DNA of 64,000 nt, taken from positions 28,014,969 to 28,078,968 of the forward strand of contig CM055102.1 in the NCBI GenBank assembly GCA_029204225.1. Direction: 5' to 3'. A program made the translations under genes and the position numbers. Below, one piece after another: positions 36,432 to 48,163 of this stretch. The stretch is from Diphasiastrum complanatum. Its lineage: Eukaryota; Streptophyta; Lycopodiopsida; Lycopodiales; Lycopodiaceae. The notes beneath the pieces were generated by a model, which did not search any database, was not told the origin of the DNA, and worked only from the letters and a program-made list of their open reading frames with translations. Numbering within the stretch: the stretch's first letter is position 1; every line of letters starts with the position of its first letter.

Positions 36432-38640
36432 AGTAGTCTATAATAATACATGATTTGCTAGGAAGAATCCTTGATGTTCCTAAAGATGATTAAATTTTTT
36501 GCCCATGAAGTATTTAACCTCACATTATGAAGTTTGAAAGTAACAGTATCTTGTTTGTTTCGATATTAAGAAATTTGATAGTGACCTCACCTTTTTTTTT
36601 TTTTTTGGCATAATGTGAAATTTAAAGTATGCAATATCACTTTTTACCTTTTCATGAAGAAAAGAGAGGAGCCTCCTTGTGCGGAATCTATGTGCCTCCC
36701 CCTCTAAATTTTATTTTTACATAATGTCGGAAGCTACATGTAACAAAGAATTTTTAGCAAAAAAAACATAAGAAAGGTAGAAAATGAAATTATGGCAGGG
36801 AAGGCCCCTTGGGCCCTTCTGCTAGAGAAGGACTTCCGCCCTCGGGCAGACGACCTTCTTGGGTGGAATGCCCTCGAAGCTTGAACCCCCACCCAGCCCG
36901 AATAATTTTTTTTTTCACAAAAACATTTTGCTCATAAAAGGGCCATGAAGTATTTGCTCGGAAGATCCTTCATGTTCTTATGATTAGATCTAGCAAAGCT
37001 TACCCTTTGTCAATAAATTATGTGTTGAGGATGTGTTTGGCATAGTATGTGAACCCATGAAGCATTGAGCCTCACATTAATAACTTTGAAAGCGACCTCA
37101 CATTGTTTTTTTTGCATATCATCGAATTTGATACTAACCTCACCTATTTTTTTGGCATGTTATGGAATCTATGAAGTCCATAATTTTTTTTCTCACATGA
37201 ACATTCTGCTCATAAAAAGGTCGTACAAAGACTTGAAGATGCATAATTGAGACTTCAAAAGAATTTCTTTCTTCCTTACCATCCTTTACACTTGAGAGAG
37301 ATGTTTTTAGTGACCTTGACACCCGATTCAACGAATCAATGGAAAGATCACCAAAAAGAGGATTCCCCGATATAGGAAGTGAGTTCATCAAATGTATATA
37401 TAACGTTTTGGTTTTCTAACATTGGCTTCTTGGAATATGATTCAATTTCTATATAGCATCTATATTTTAAAGGCATATGGTGTTTTATAACATATATTGT
37501 GCATATAACATTTTGAATGGAAAGAGGTTTTAATTCTTTAAATATTTTACTTAGTAGAAAATTATAAAAAATAAAAACATTTTTCCACAACAACAACAAT
37601 AATTTTGAAGACTTTAGACATCTAGTTATCAACTCAACAAAATTTAATTTTTTTAAAAGGTTTTTATTCATTTATTGGTAACCAAACTATTAATTTATGT
37701 ATGTATGTATGGCATGACAATTAGTGCAATTGCCTTACCTTTATTTTTGTGCATGAAATTTGGCCTCAAAAAAGTTTATACAAAAAGTTGCATGAAAATT
37801 TTAGTAATAAGAGGCTTTGAGCCAATTAAAGCCCATTGAGTTTTCAGCTAATGGCAATAACGCTCATGGGCACTTCTCCATAAGGCATAATATTCCAAAA
37901 CAAAATTGGGGCAAGTATTAAATGAATGATATAGACTTGCCTAGGCCTTTTTGTAGTCTAGGGCCCACCTCTCCCCAAGGCCTTTGAGCCAGTGCTCGTA
38001 AAGAAATTTCAGACTAACCTTATAAAAAACCCACAAAACTATTATGGAAGCGGTAAAAGGTTAAAATAAAACCTTGAAACCTAATATTTATAACTAAAAC
38101 AAGCGGATTTTGAGCCATATAAAAAACCTATAAATCTAAGATGAAGCGATAAAATATGAATTTCAACAATTGGGCTGTTTGTATTTGTCGAGTTTTCTTT
38201 AAGCTACACAAAAGTTTAAAGACCTGGTTCTTGTTAAGATAAGATAATCATCATATTATGCCACATCAACAAAAGTTCCAGTTGATTGATTTAAAATCTA
38301 CCTGATCAATTTTGCTAATACTAAACAAAGTGTCTAAAATATTACAAGAAGCTTTGCCTGTAACCCATGCATTCAAATGTGTGCAAAAAAACACAAACAA
38401 AGATTGCATTTGAGAAGAATTCAAAACTGATAAATCTCATTTGAATGCTAAATTCATTTAAGGGTTGGCTGAGTTGATTAGCTTGGCATTCAAAGGTTCT
38501 TTGATCCCATGTCAAGCTCCCCTTGGAAACCAAGATGCATTCTAATGCTCAAACTCACTTAGGAGTGACACCTCAGCTTTTAGCAAACTGTCACAATAGC
38601 GCTTGATGGCCGCAAAGCTAAAAATTGACCATTTACAATT
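36432..38640. other. AT-rich spacer with diverged repeats
   Basis: The phrase CCCATGAAG(T/C)ATT...CCTCACATTA followed by TTTGAAAG occurs near 36504 and again near 37049, within longer weakly similar surroundings, so an old duplication is likely. No gene is seen on either strand. Confidence 0.45.
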
Positions 38641-39061
38641 GAAAATGATTGAGATTTACGTAGCACAGATAGGGAAAATAAGCCGACGACGATAAGAATT
38701 GCGGAACAAGACTTGGGATTTTGGAAAAAGAGAAAAACAAGAGGTGATTATGCTTTATTGAAAAGTGTGAGAGGACGTGGCCAGTGTGATGCCAGGACAA
38801 TTTTTTGTTATGGGACAAAAGAAAGTACCTCTTTTACGTGGCAACTTCATCTTCCAAGAGCTCTTTTACCTGTTCTCACTCTCTCTCTTCTCTCTCTATT
38901 TTGTTTTTCTTTGTTGTGGATATGCGAGGAACGAAGTGTTTCTTTCTTTCTTTGTATCTGCACGAGGGTGTAGTATAACAGCAGCAGCAGCAGCGCGATG
39001 ATCTGTGTGATGAGGCTGGAGTTCGTGAAAGGATTTGTGTTTGTGATTTGCTAATGCCACA
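38641..39061 (+). promoter_or_regulatory. Promoter and 5-prime leader region of the J-domain gene
   Basis: Contains a CT-rich tract (38878-38902) and a GCA repeat (38981-38994), both common in plant 5-prime leaders. A short upstream frame (38998-39054, 18 codons, MICVMRLEF...) ends in TAATG, overlapping another out-of-frame ATG at 39054, eight bases before the main ATG. The transcription start is not determined. Confidence 0.45.
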
Positions 39062-42000
39062 ATGGGATGGGAGGGAGACGCCGAGTCAAGGTGCCAGGAT
39101 CTCAATTCTGTTTCGGGAAGTCGCAAGGTTAGAATGCTGATGCTGATAATGCTGTTAACACTTACCTCTAGTCGCAGCCCTTAGAAGTTGGTTTTGATTT
39201 GCTCTGCTCTGATCTGATGCAAGGGCGACAATGTGAATATTTATGGATTCTCAATTTTCTTCAGTTTGTGACGAAGTACGCTACCCTTTAAAATGTAGTA
39301 TCGTTCATTTGTAGAACCCTAACCCTTTGAATCGCAGTACTGGTTCACTCTTTAGAAATCATTTATATACATATGTATGTGCTTGTGCATGTATGCAGGA
39401 TTACTACAAAATTCTAGGAGTTGATTATGATGCTACAGACGATATGATCCGTACAAATTATTTACATCTTGCCTTGGTTAGTACATCAGCAAAAAGAAGT
39501 TTTTATTAAATTTGGAAACATTTTTTTTGACTGAGAAACTATTGTGTATGCAATTCTTCTTGACAATCGACCTTTTCCATAATGGGAGTGATCAGAAAGT
39601 ACCTGATTCTTGACTCTCAAAATTTCTGTTGAGAGCCCTTGACGATGTCTTTCTTCGTTAGCAGAATTTGTTTTCTTCTTCTTTTCCCTCAAGCTGTCAT
39701 GTCTAGTTATCAGCGGAGCGTGTTAGCAATTTTCTTTTCGTAGCTGGAAAAGTGAAAAAATGATTAGATTCTGTTTTAAAAATCGGAATCCATGTATCCA
39801 TGGTGTAGTTAGAAGTGGTACAATAGGTAAACGCTTTCTTCAAGGACTTTTTTTGTCTACAATATTTACATAATTATGCATTAGTGAAAGTCCGACTAAT
39901 CATGTTTCTGAAGACTTTAACTATTCTAAATATTCTTTTCAGTAAAATTCGCTCATATCAGGAACTATGGTTATAATTCATGACCAAATTGGTATGAATT
40001 CTGCCGCTACAACAAATTAAAACATGACACTTGTGTACAGAACAATATTTCCAGTATACTTTCAAAAACACTGGAGAACAATCATAACTAGTGGGAGAAT
40101 GATCTTCACGAGTATTTACTGCTTCTAAATTGAATATGTCAAAAACTGATGCTAAATTGACCTTACCAACGACTCACTTCAAAATGTAACTTCTTCTTAA
40201 TCATCCAACCATTAATGATGAGGTGTGTATGTGTATTGATAATATTTGGAACCTAGAAGTTGTACACCCAATAATGATAATCGGTTCAAGTACCCAAAAT
40301 ACATGGTCCAAATAGCCTTACAAGAACGGTCCACATCATGTCTCTTTGCATGATACTTTGGGCTGACTCTCTCTTCATCAAGAAGAAAATCATCCTTGGT
40401 GTTAGCACAAAGAACATGCTGACGCTGGAAAATAGAAATTATAAATAAATGATAGAAATATGGAAAAATTCATCCTACTTACGTATTGCTTGTTGGGCTG
40501 AAAGCAGAGAAATGACTGTGCTTTAGACTAATGAATTCTCATAGTTACAGGAGAAACTGAACTTGACAGACACATTCTTGGAAGAAGGCCCGCTTTTAAC
40601 TACCAATGATGCTGCTAGGTTGACAATTGACCATCATAGGGGAGAGTTTTTTTTGCCTAAAAGAGCTCTGGTGGCCGAGCCACCTTCATTGGCAAATTAA
40701 AAACTCACAATTCACCCACGTGACAAAAATGTGAATCCTAAGCAACATGTTCTGAATACAAATTGTTACAGATTTTGATTACTTGAGCTCCAGTAGTTGA
40801 GTAGGGTTTGCAATCTTGATTTGTTCATAAATGGATAATTGACAATATTGATGCAATTCTTTACCAAGGAATCCAAATGTGTCTTTTTCCAGAAGAGATT
40901 GGTTTATCTGGAAATTGACCCTAATAAGGTCCGTCAGGTTCGTGAATGGCCAATTCCTCAAACCATCCGGGAGGTTAAGTCCTTTTTGGGCTTTACGGGG
41001 TTTTTTCATAGATTTATCATGGGTTATGCAATAACTGTATTACCTTTGACAAATGTCTTGAAAGGGCGAAGAGAACTAGCCGACACAGTAAATACAGTCC
41101 TCCGATTACTTGGCTTGAAGAGATGAATCAGAGTTTTCAGAACCTCAAATACTGTGTGTCTACAATGCCTATTTTACATAGTGGATCCTAACATGTGCTT
41201 GAAACGGATGCCAATGACTATCTGCAGTCCTATATCGGGATGGTAGACCGATTGCTTCTGAAAGCAAAAAGTTGGATCCTACTCAAAGGCGGTATTCCAC
41301 CCTTGATAAGGAACTTTTTGCAGTCATTCATGCCTTAAAAATTTGGAGAAATTATTTATATGGATCCAAATTTACCATAATAACAGACCATCAAGCATTA
41401 AAGTACATTAATGATGCAGTTGACCTTAGGGGTCGTAAAGCTAGATGGTCGAAAATGCTCCAAGAATTTCATTACAACATTGAGTACCGGGATACATCTA
41501 ATAATGTTGTGGATGCCTTAAGCCGTGGAGAGCTTAATCAGTTAAGCTTTTTTGAGGTCCAATCTGAGTTATATATGTCCTTAAGAGATTTGTGTAAGAC
41601 CGATAAGTACTTTGGTCGTATTTAGCTAGACGTCTTGGCAGGTACTTCTAGATCTAATGGTGACCTTGGAATGCAAGATACCAAGATTTCTCCTCGGGAC
41701 AAGATATTAAGGGACTATTCCATAAGGAATGGGTTACTTTTTCGGAATGGGAAAATGTGTGCGCCAAAAGATGATATTAGGGCTCAAATCCTGCATGAAT
41801 GTCATGACAACCCATGTGTAGGGCACCCTGGTTCACAAAGAACGCTTGACCTAATAAAAAGGAACTTTTATCTGAAAGGTGAAGTGGAGGCATACGTTCG
41901 CAAATGTGGACAATGCCAAGTAAATTAAGTTGAAAGACTTAAGGCAATTGGTTTGTTACTTCCTTTGGAAATTCTTAAGTTGAAAGACTTAAGGCAATTG

Positions 42001-44243
42001 GTTTGTTACTTCCTTCGGAAATTCTCGAAAGAAAATGGAAAAGTATTTCCATGGATTTTGTGGTTGGGCTACCTCGGATGGGGAAGCAAAATGATGCTAT
42101 ATGGGTTATAGGTGACAGACTAACCAAAATGGCGCAATGCATTCCAACTAGGCAGTCTATCAAAGCTTCAGAACTTGCTTAGCTTTTCGTGGAAAAGTTG
42201 TTCATGTTGTTTGGTTTGCCGAATGATATTGTTAGTGATCGGGATTCTAATATCTATATCTATTTGTGAAATTAGAATATATCCAATTTCACAAATTTAT
42301 ATAGAGAAGTCAGTGATGTCTAAGTTCAATGGCAAATTGTGGCAAGCAATCTTTGAGAAATTGGAGACCACCTTAATTATAGGGTCTACAGATCATCTTG
42401 AATCGGATGGTCAGACTGAAAGGACGAACCGGTCTATGGAGGATATGCTTCATGCATATGTTCCAGGAGATAGTCGGATTAGGAAAGGTACCTTCCAATG
42501 GTTGACTTTGCGTATAACAGTACAAAACATTCTGCGACGAGTTTTAGACCATTCACTCTGATGTTTGGTTTTCAGCCTAGAGCTTCAATCTCCGTGGGCC
42601 TCAAAAGCCTCAAGATTAAATTAGCGGTTGATTTCCTGCATGATATGTTGCTCGTGATAACGTAAAAACGGCTCAGGATAGAGCCCAATTTTATGCTAAT
42701 CAAAAGCGACAACCTAGGTTCTATGCGGAAGGAGATTGGGTGTATCTTAAAGTCCCACAGGACTCTAAGGTACTAAGGACCGGAAAATGCTTATCGCCTC
42801 ATTATGCTGGGCCTTTCGGATTGTAAAGAAACTCGATCGGAATGCCTATCAACTAGACCTTCCTCAGGGAATCAGAGTTCACCCTACTTTCCACATTAGT
42901 CGTTTAAAGGAACGACTGGGTGGAAAGGAGGAATTGATTCTGTAGGATAAGCTAGTTCAGCTTGTGGACCTGACATCCTTTGTACCCCCTGAACCATAGG
43001 TCATTGTTGATGTACGTCAATGTGGACTCAGAAACCGGCAGGTAACTTCGTACTTGGTTCGTTAAAAAGGAAGTTCCGAAGACGAGGATACTTGGTAAAA
43101 GGAACGAGACCTTAAACTAAGATTGCCAGATTTTATTCCTTAGAAGAGGAGTCTTTTAAGGGGGAGGGGATGTTAGGGACCCAACTCACTTGGGTGCCAA
43201 ACCCCAACTTGAAGGTGAACGTCGACTGGGCCTGTTGACTTGACCAGTGACACGTGGACCTGCATGGTTGCCACTTGTCGTGATCTAGGATGTGTGCTTG
43301 GCTTGGAGTCTCTTACCTTGGAGGTATACAAGGAGAGGAGGACTCAGTTTACCATTCATTCTATCTACCTAGGGGAAGGTGGATGGTGATCGCTTGTGCA
43401 CAACCAGGATGTGAGCTAGCTAGGGGTGGGAGATGGCTCATGGCTCTAGCAGTGGTATGGGACGCTGTTAGGGTTGGAGGTCAGATCTCGCTTGTTGGAG
43501 GTCACAGGCTAGGGCACGGAGGTTGGATTTGGATTGGATCCTATGATGGAGTGGATCGTGTGACGGTTGGTTCTTTGAGGGTAATCGACACCTAGCGGTT
43601 TGCGGGAAAGTAGGATGTAACACCCATCCCCATGATGATCCTCCTGTTGATCCTGATCTTCATGTTGCTTTTCAAGCCTAGCCAATCTCCTAGTCCCCTA
43701 TGTACTGGACTCTCCCTATTCCATAATGACACTATCCTTGATAGTTTCATAGTGCCATCTAGGCAGTCCTCTAGTATATGATGTAGCATGCTGCCTGCCT
43801 GGTAAAGTATAAGGTGAATAAGTATTCCATTTTCTTGATCTCTCCTTCCTTTTTCCTTTCTCAACCAAGTTCACTCTAGGTATTTGGATTGGTGTAGGCG
43901 ACACATGTGTCGATTCAGGCTCCTGTAATGACTCGTCACACAAGATAGGAATTTCTCCATCTTGGTTCCTATTATAAGGTATCTCTGTATCTTTATGTGA
44001 TCCATCCTCATTAAAGATCACATCCCTGCTTATGATAGCTTTCTTACCCTCCAAGTCATACAACCTGTAACCCTTCTCTTGACTATCATATCCAAGGAAT
44101 AAACACTTGGTCGCCTTAGAATCCAATTTGCTCCTTGAATCCTTAGGTATGCACAACGATCAATCATTTGATTCCAGCGAACTACTTCCAACAATAGTCC
44201 AGCGCAACAGCTCCTCCAATCTTCTTCTTGCAACCCTGCAAAA

Positions 44244-44297
<54 letters not shown>

Positions 44298-46492
44298 AAA
44301 AAACCTGCTCTGATACCATGTCAGAATTTGACCCGGAGTTAACTAATTGTATTAGCACTCACACACACCAAGACCAGCATAAGACATGAAGAGAGCTTAG
44401 ATTATGGAAGAGTGAGCCAGCCTCTCTTATACAGATTCTCTAGTCTAGCTAAAAGCGAAAGCACTAGCTAAGGTGAATTCGAATTCACCAAAATCGATAA
44501 AAGATCCAAAAATTTTCAGGTAGAATGACTAGCTTAGCTTTACCAAATATCCTGAAGTAGCAGATTATGCAAAAGGACCAGGAGCAAAAGATTGAATATC
44601 AAGAACTGGCTTATCTAATTATCATTAGTAAGATTTAAGCTCAGATACGCTATTAATCGTAGCTGGTATCTTGATGCATGAACTTCTTAATAGCATAAAA
44701 ATCAAGTTAAAATCTGAGCACTATAACTCCAGCACACACCATAGAGATTTCCACTATAACTCCTACGCCCTCTATAGAGATTTGTAGTACTGATAGTAGT
44801 ACAACTTTTTCTATCGGCAATAGTCGGGATAGAGAGCGATTAAAATATACCGACTCAAGCTTCTTATAGTTGTAAGTAAGAGTGTCCATCAAATCCAAAA
44901 ACCTTTACCTGCAAAAAATTCTCAGCAAAGGAAGGAGAGAGAAGAGACATAATGTAGAGATCAGGAGGAGGTGCGATTTTGTAGCAAATCATTCTTGTGG
45001 CAGCAAGTCAGTCTCAATGCACTTGGTTAGGGGCCCCATTGGTCCTTAAAATCGCGGTGGGACCTTCCCACCCCCAATAACCCGAAAGAAAAGGGTTGGA
45101 AAAGCCACGTTTAAAAAGCATTTGATACTAACAAAGCCTTTAAGGGCCTTCACGCACATGGCCCTTTCACATTCACCATAGGTCTAGCTTGGCTACTCAG
45201 CATGGTGCGCACTGGGTTGTTATGGATTCTCTATGACAAATGACATCATACAGGTAGTGATTCATTGATGAATATCAGAAGAGTGTATGCATGATGGCTA
45301 TGCCTGCATGCAGATGCAACAAAAAATAAGGTGGCCTTCAACCAAAGCCATTGTAGTAATCTTTCTCTTCACCTAGTTTTAAATCGATGTATCATCATCA
45401 CTGAGTAGGACCCCATAATCTTTGCTAGATCGTGCATGGGCAGCTCATGCCCATGACTGAAACAACCCCTATTGATACCATGGAGTCCTTGATTGAATTG
45501 TACTTCTTGTGGATGTTCTTAGATGATTTTCTAGGGTTTAAGGCAAGTAAAGGCGACGAACTATGCAAGCAATTGCTTCAACAAATGGTCTTCTCAGAAG
45601 GTTTAAATAGTCGGGGCACACTTTGCTGGAAAGCAATCAGTAAACTTTCAATGATTTTGTTGTTTTTCACAGAAGTGGCATCCAGACAAACATAACGGGG
45701 AAAATGCAGCAACAATGAAGTTTCAGGAGATAAATGAAGCCTACACAGGTTGAGTGTGTGCTCTCTTATTTCATGCCAAGGCATCCTCTTTGGATCTTTT
45801 TCGCCTTGCCTTGACTTTCCTTTGGGGTTATTGACATGATTATTTTATTAGTGAAGTTTGATTTGAAATACAATATTCAACACTTCTTGACTGTGGTGCT
45901 TGCTTTTGAACAGTGTTAAGTGACCCCTTGAAACGCCATGAACATGACATGAGTCACGAACTTGATGTGCAAGAATATAGTGTTGTAGTAAGTGAACTTC
46001 ATTAAACTCCTTAGTCTATTCAAATTTCGAATTTTTTGGTTGACTACGGAATTCGCTTGTGAAGGTGTTCATCTAGATTATGTTGCTTTGGTAGTGTGAA
46101 AATACTTTCAATCTGATATGCACACTTCTCCTATCCTCTTCAATTTGACTTTGTTCATGTACCTTGCTACTTTAGATATAAAGCTGGACAAGTTTTAATA
46201 AGCACTTACACGAACTTCTTATTGAGATTTTACTCAATGTTTAAATGCTTGTTTGCAGGAATATCTGCATCGGTTCAAAGCATTGATCTTGACTTGCAAT
46301 GGTCTCGGTATGGGCAACTTACCTAGTTGGTAAGATATACTATTATCCAGTAAGTCTTTCACAGATTTCTTGTTATGTATATATGCTATGATGTGAATTG
46401 CAACGAACTTGGCAATGATTATTCTTAAACTTATGATTTGTTATTTGCGCAGGGCTTCAAAATTTCTGCAGATTGGATTCGAATTTTATTAG
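39062..46492 (+). CDS. Small plant J-domain (DnaJ/Hsp40 type III) protein, six exons
   Basis: Exons: 39062-39127, 39399-39476, 45673-45748, 45914-45987, 46259-46329 and 46453-46492. All introns are GT-AG, phases agree and the frame stays open (134 aa). If the last intron is kept, translation stops at 46333 (122 aa). The J domain covers about residues 23-85: [12 protein letters not shown] (23-34), helix II, HPD at 51-53, KFQEINEAY (64-72) and [11 protein letters not shown] (75-85). A plant-specific tail [17 protein letters not shown] (99-115) follows, as in the small Arabidopsis J proteins that end [16 protein letters not shown]. Such proteins stimulate Hsp70 ATP hydrolysis; there is no signal peptide or membrane segment, so cytosol or nucleus is likely. 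Odd: helix II reads NYLHLAL where most J domains have (A/N)YRKLAL, losing part of the basic Hsp70 contact. Intron 2 is 6.2 kb and full of retrotransposon remnants. Confidence 0.85.
40839..43170 (+). mobile_element. Chromovirus-type Ty3/gypsy remnant (RT end, RNase H, integrase, chromodomain)
   Basis: Sense to the host gene. Parts: end of RT/connection with [16 protein letters not shown], RNase H with [19 protein letters not shown], the integrase zinc-binding region ([21 protein letters not shown]) and core, and near 43020-43140 a weak chromodomain-like block. A purine tract (GGGGGAGGGGA) precedes the LTR. Gag, protease, the front of RT and the 5-prime LTR are absent. Old, with many breaks. 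Confidence 0.85.
43171..43622 (+). repeat. 3-prime LTR of the gypsy remnant
   Basis: 452 bp, TGTTAGGGAC...ATGTAACA, same family as 11289-11738. The open frame 43290-43595 lies within it and is not a gene. In this sense orientation its polyadenylation signal could in principle act on the host transcript. Confidence 0.85.
43716..44303 (-). mobile_element. Ty1/copia remnant (integrase C-terminal side) with leader
   Basis: Minus-strand frame 43716-44156 contains [19 protein letters not shown] and [12 protein letters not shown], the stretch after the integrase core in copia elements. Only about 150 bp separate it from the primer site, so gag, protease and integrase core are missing; what remains is a scrap with a 5-prime end. 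A (CT)n tract at 44249-44293 lies in the leader. Confidence 0.75.
44249..44293. repeat. (CT)22 microsatellite
   Basis: Uninterrupted CT run of 45 bp within the leader of the copia remnant; produces false Glu-Arg and Leu-Ser frames. Confidence 0.95.
44304..44318 (-). promoter_or_regulatory. Primer binding site of the copia remnant
   Basis: TGGTATCAGAGCAGG on the minus strand, directly abutting the LTR end TCTGACA. Confidence 0.8.
44319..45000 (-). repeat. LTR of the copia remnant, outer end uncertain
   Basis: Ends ...AATTCTGACA at 44319 (minus strand) against the primer site. No second copy lies in the window, so the outer boundary near 45000 is only a guess. Confidence 0.4.
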
Positions 46493-47654
46493 GATCCTAT
46501 TTGAGAATGCTTTAAATCTTCCGCATGGAATTTGTATGATACAGTTGTATAGTTCAGATGATTGATGTACTGATACTTATCAGTTAGTTGATACAGCTAG
46601 TTACCACAGTTTACGTTTTTCAAATGTCATTTTCAGGGATAAAGCTGCAATTATATCATCACATGATCACTAAAGCTTTTGGTCGCTAATTGACTGGTCT
46701 GGTGTTAGTTGGGGTTTATGAAAGTCATCCTTGTGATCTTCCTGTTATTGAATTTGAATCCTGTCTTTTAAGCTATCCATACATCTTACAAGTAATAGGT
46801 TAGGCTTTCAGTCAATAAAATGGAATGAAGAATTCTTCAGGTTTGACTTTTTCCTATTTGAAGACTATTGGATCTATGATCTAGCACATGTTGTGTTTTG
46901 GATAAACTATTTCTTTTCTTCTTTTACATATGGTCCATACTACCGTATCTCTGACCAAATTCCTTGTAACCAAGAAGATACATTCATGTGTAACAGTGCC
47001 TTTGACACAGATTGAATGTGCTCATCATGGTATCAAAATGATGCACCTGTTCTGGGATTTTTTTACCATGGTCTGCCTAAGTTGCACAGTCACCAGTGGT
47101 TTGGAAGGTTGAAGGCCACTTCTTGAATCATAATGTTGAAGGTTAGGTGGGCTGGCAAGCTCATAGATTGATGTTGGCCTCAGTTTGTGGTTTCGACCTT
47201 TGCACCATGCCAAAGGCAGATGCCCCCATGTCCACGACTGAAGCGTGCATTTTAGCATCACAACTGTGTGTAAGTTTGTTTGCTTCAAGACCGATTTCCA
47301 TGAAGGGCCATTGTTCTCTTTTTGCAAGTTCAAACTTATTGTGGGCTTTGGACCTTTCTTTCTAATTCACGAACAACCGATGAGCTAGCTCAGCTGTGAG
47401 ATGAGGTTGAGATTTTGTCCCATCATTCAGCAACAGGTGTTGGGTTGCGAAGGGGAAGACCACTTAGTTATTTTGGCTCCATGTTGTATAAAAAGCAAAG
47501 TAGTTGCAAATCTTGTTTTGTGAGGTTGAAGTTGCTTTGATTGTTGTGGGAAAATCCTTCTTTTTGAGAGTGGGCTTTGGCAGACATCTATTGCATGAGA
47601 AAGCTTTCACCATGTTGAGTGTGGTGCTCTGCAAGCGTTAGCTGGCATATGGAA
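46493..47654. other. 3-prime flank of the J-domain gene and spacer
   Basis: Probably begins with the untranslated end of the J-domain transcript. No other gene is recognised up to the LARD-like element. Frames such as 46930-47112 and 47025-47333 show no resemblance. Confidence 0.45.
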
Positions 47655-48144
47655 TGTAAAGACCACTAGGGACAATCCCCTAAGATGAGGATAGGAAAAC
47701 ACAAGAGAGACTGTGGAGCAAAACCACCCAACCAATCCTAAATCCCTCCTAGAGAATCCTCTTGGATCTAGCCCCCAAGCCATGCCAAATGTGACAGCAA
47801 GAGAAGAAGAGCCCAACAAGTAACCTAGACCAAATCGTCGACGGAATAATCTCTACCTCAATATATAGAGAGTAGGATCCTATGCATGAGTCCATGCAAT
47901 CTCCATGCAGGTCAACTATAAATAGGTTACAGCTCTACATGCATACCTCCTGCCTATATCAGTCACATGTACATGCACTACTCCATATGTCTCAATTAGA
48001 GTGTCTAGGTCCTCTCAAGGTCATTAGTCACCAACAGGCCTCGATGTGGAATAAAATCTAGGCGTGACCAATAATCTCGAACACTGGAGGGCCGGTTTAC
48101 CATATTAGGACTATTCCAGGTCCTTAATGAATATGGCCATAACA
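47655..48144 (-). repeat. 3-prime LTR of the LARD-like element
   Basis: Minus strand TGTTATGGCC...CTTTACA. A minus-strand CTATATATT box (around 47863-47873) is a likely promoter element shared with the other LTR. Confidence 0.9.
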
Positions 48145-48163
48145 TTCTTCCTCCCTTAAATAG
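48145..48163 (-). promoter_or_regulatory. Polypurine tract of the LARD-like element
   Basis: AAGGGAGGAAGAA on the minus strand immediately before the LTR start at 48144. Confidence 0.8.

Larger units (their letters stand above)
39477..45672 (+). other. Intron 2 of the J-domain gene (6196 bp)
   Basis: Donor GTTAGTAC, acceptor TTTTTCACAG. It lies exactly between the codons for LAL and KWHPD. It contains a sense-strand gypsy remnant with its 3-prime LTR (40839-43622) and an antisense copia remnant with LTR (43716 to about 45000). 39477-40800 and about 45000-45672 hold no recognised feature. Confidence 0.75.

Noticed and set aside
43290-43595. 101-codon plus-strand frame
   Set aside because: Entirely inside a gypsy LTR (43171-43622).
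44030-44299. Glu-Arg-rich frame
   Set aside because: Translation of a CT microsatellite in the leader of a copia remnant.
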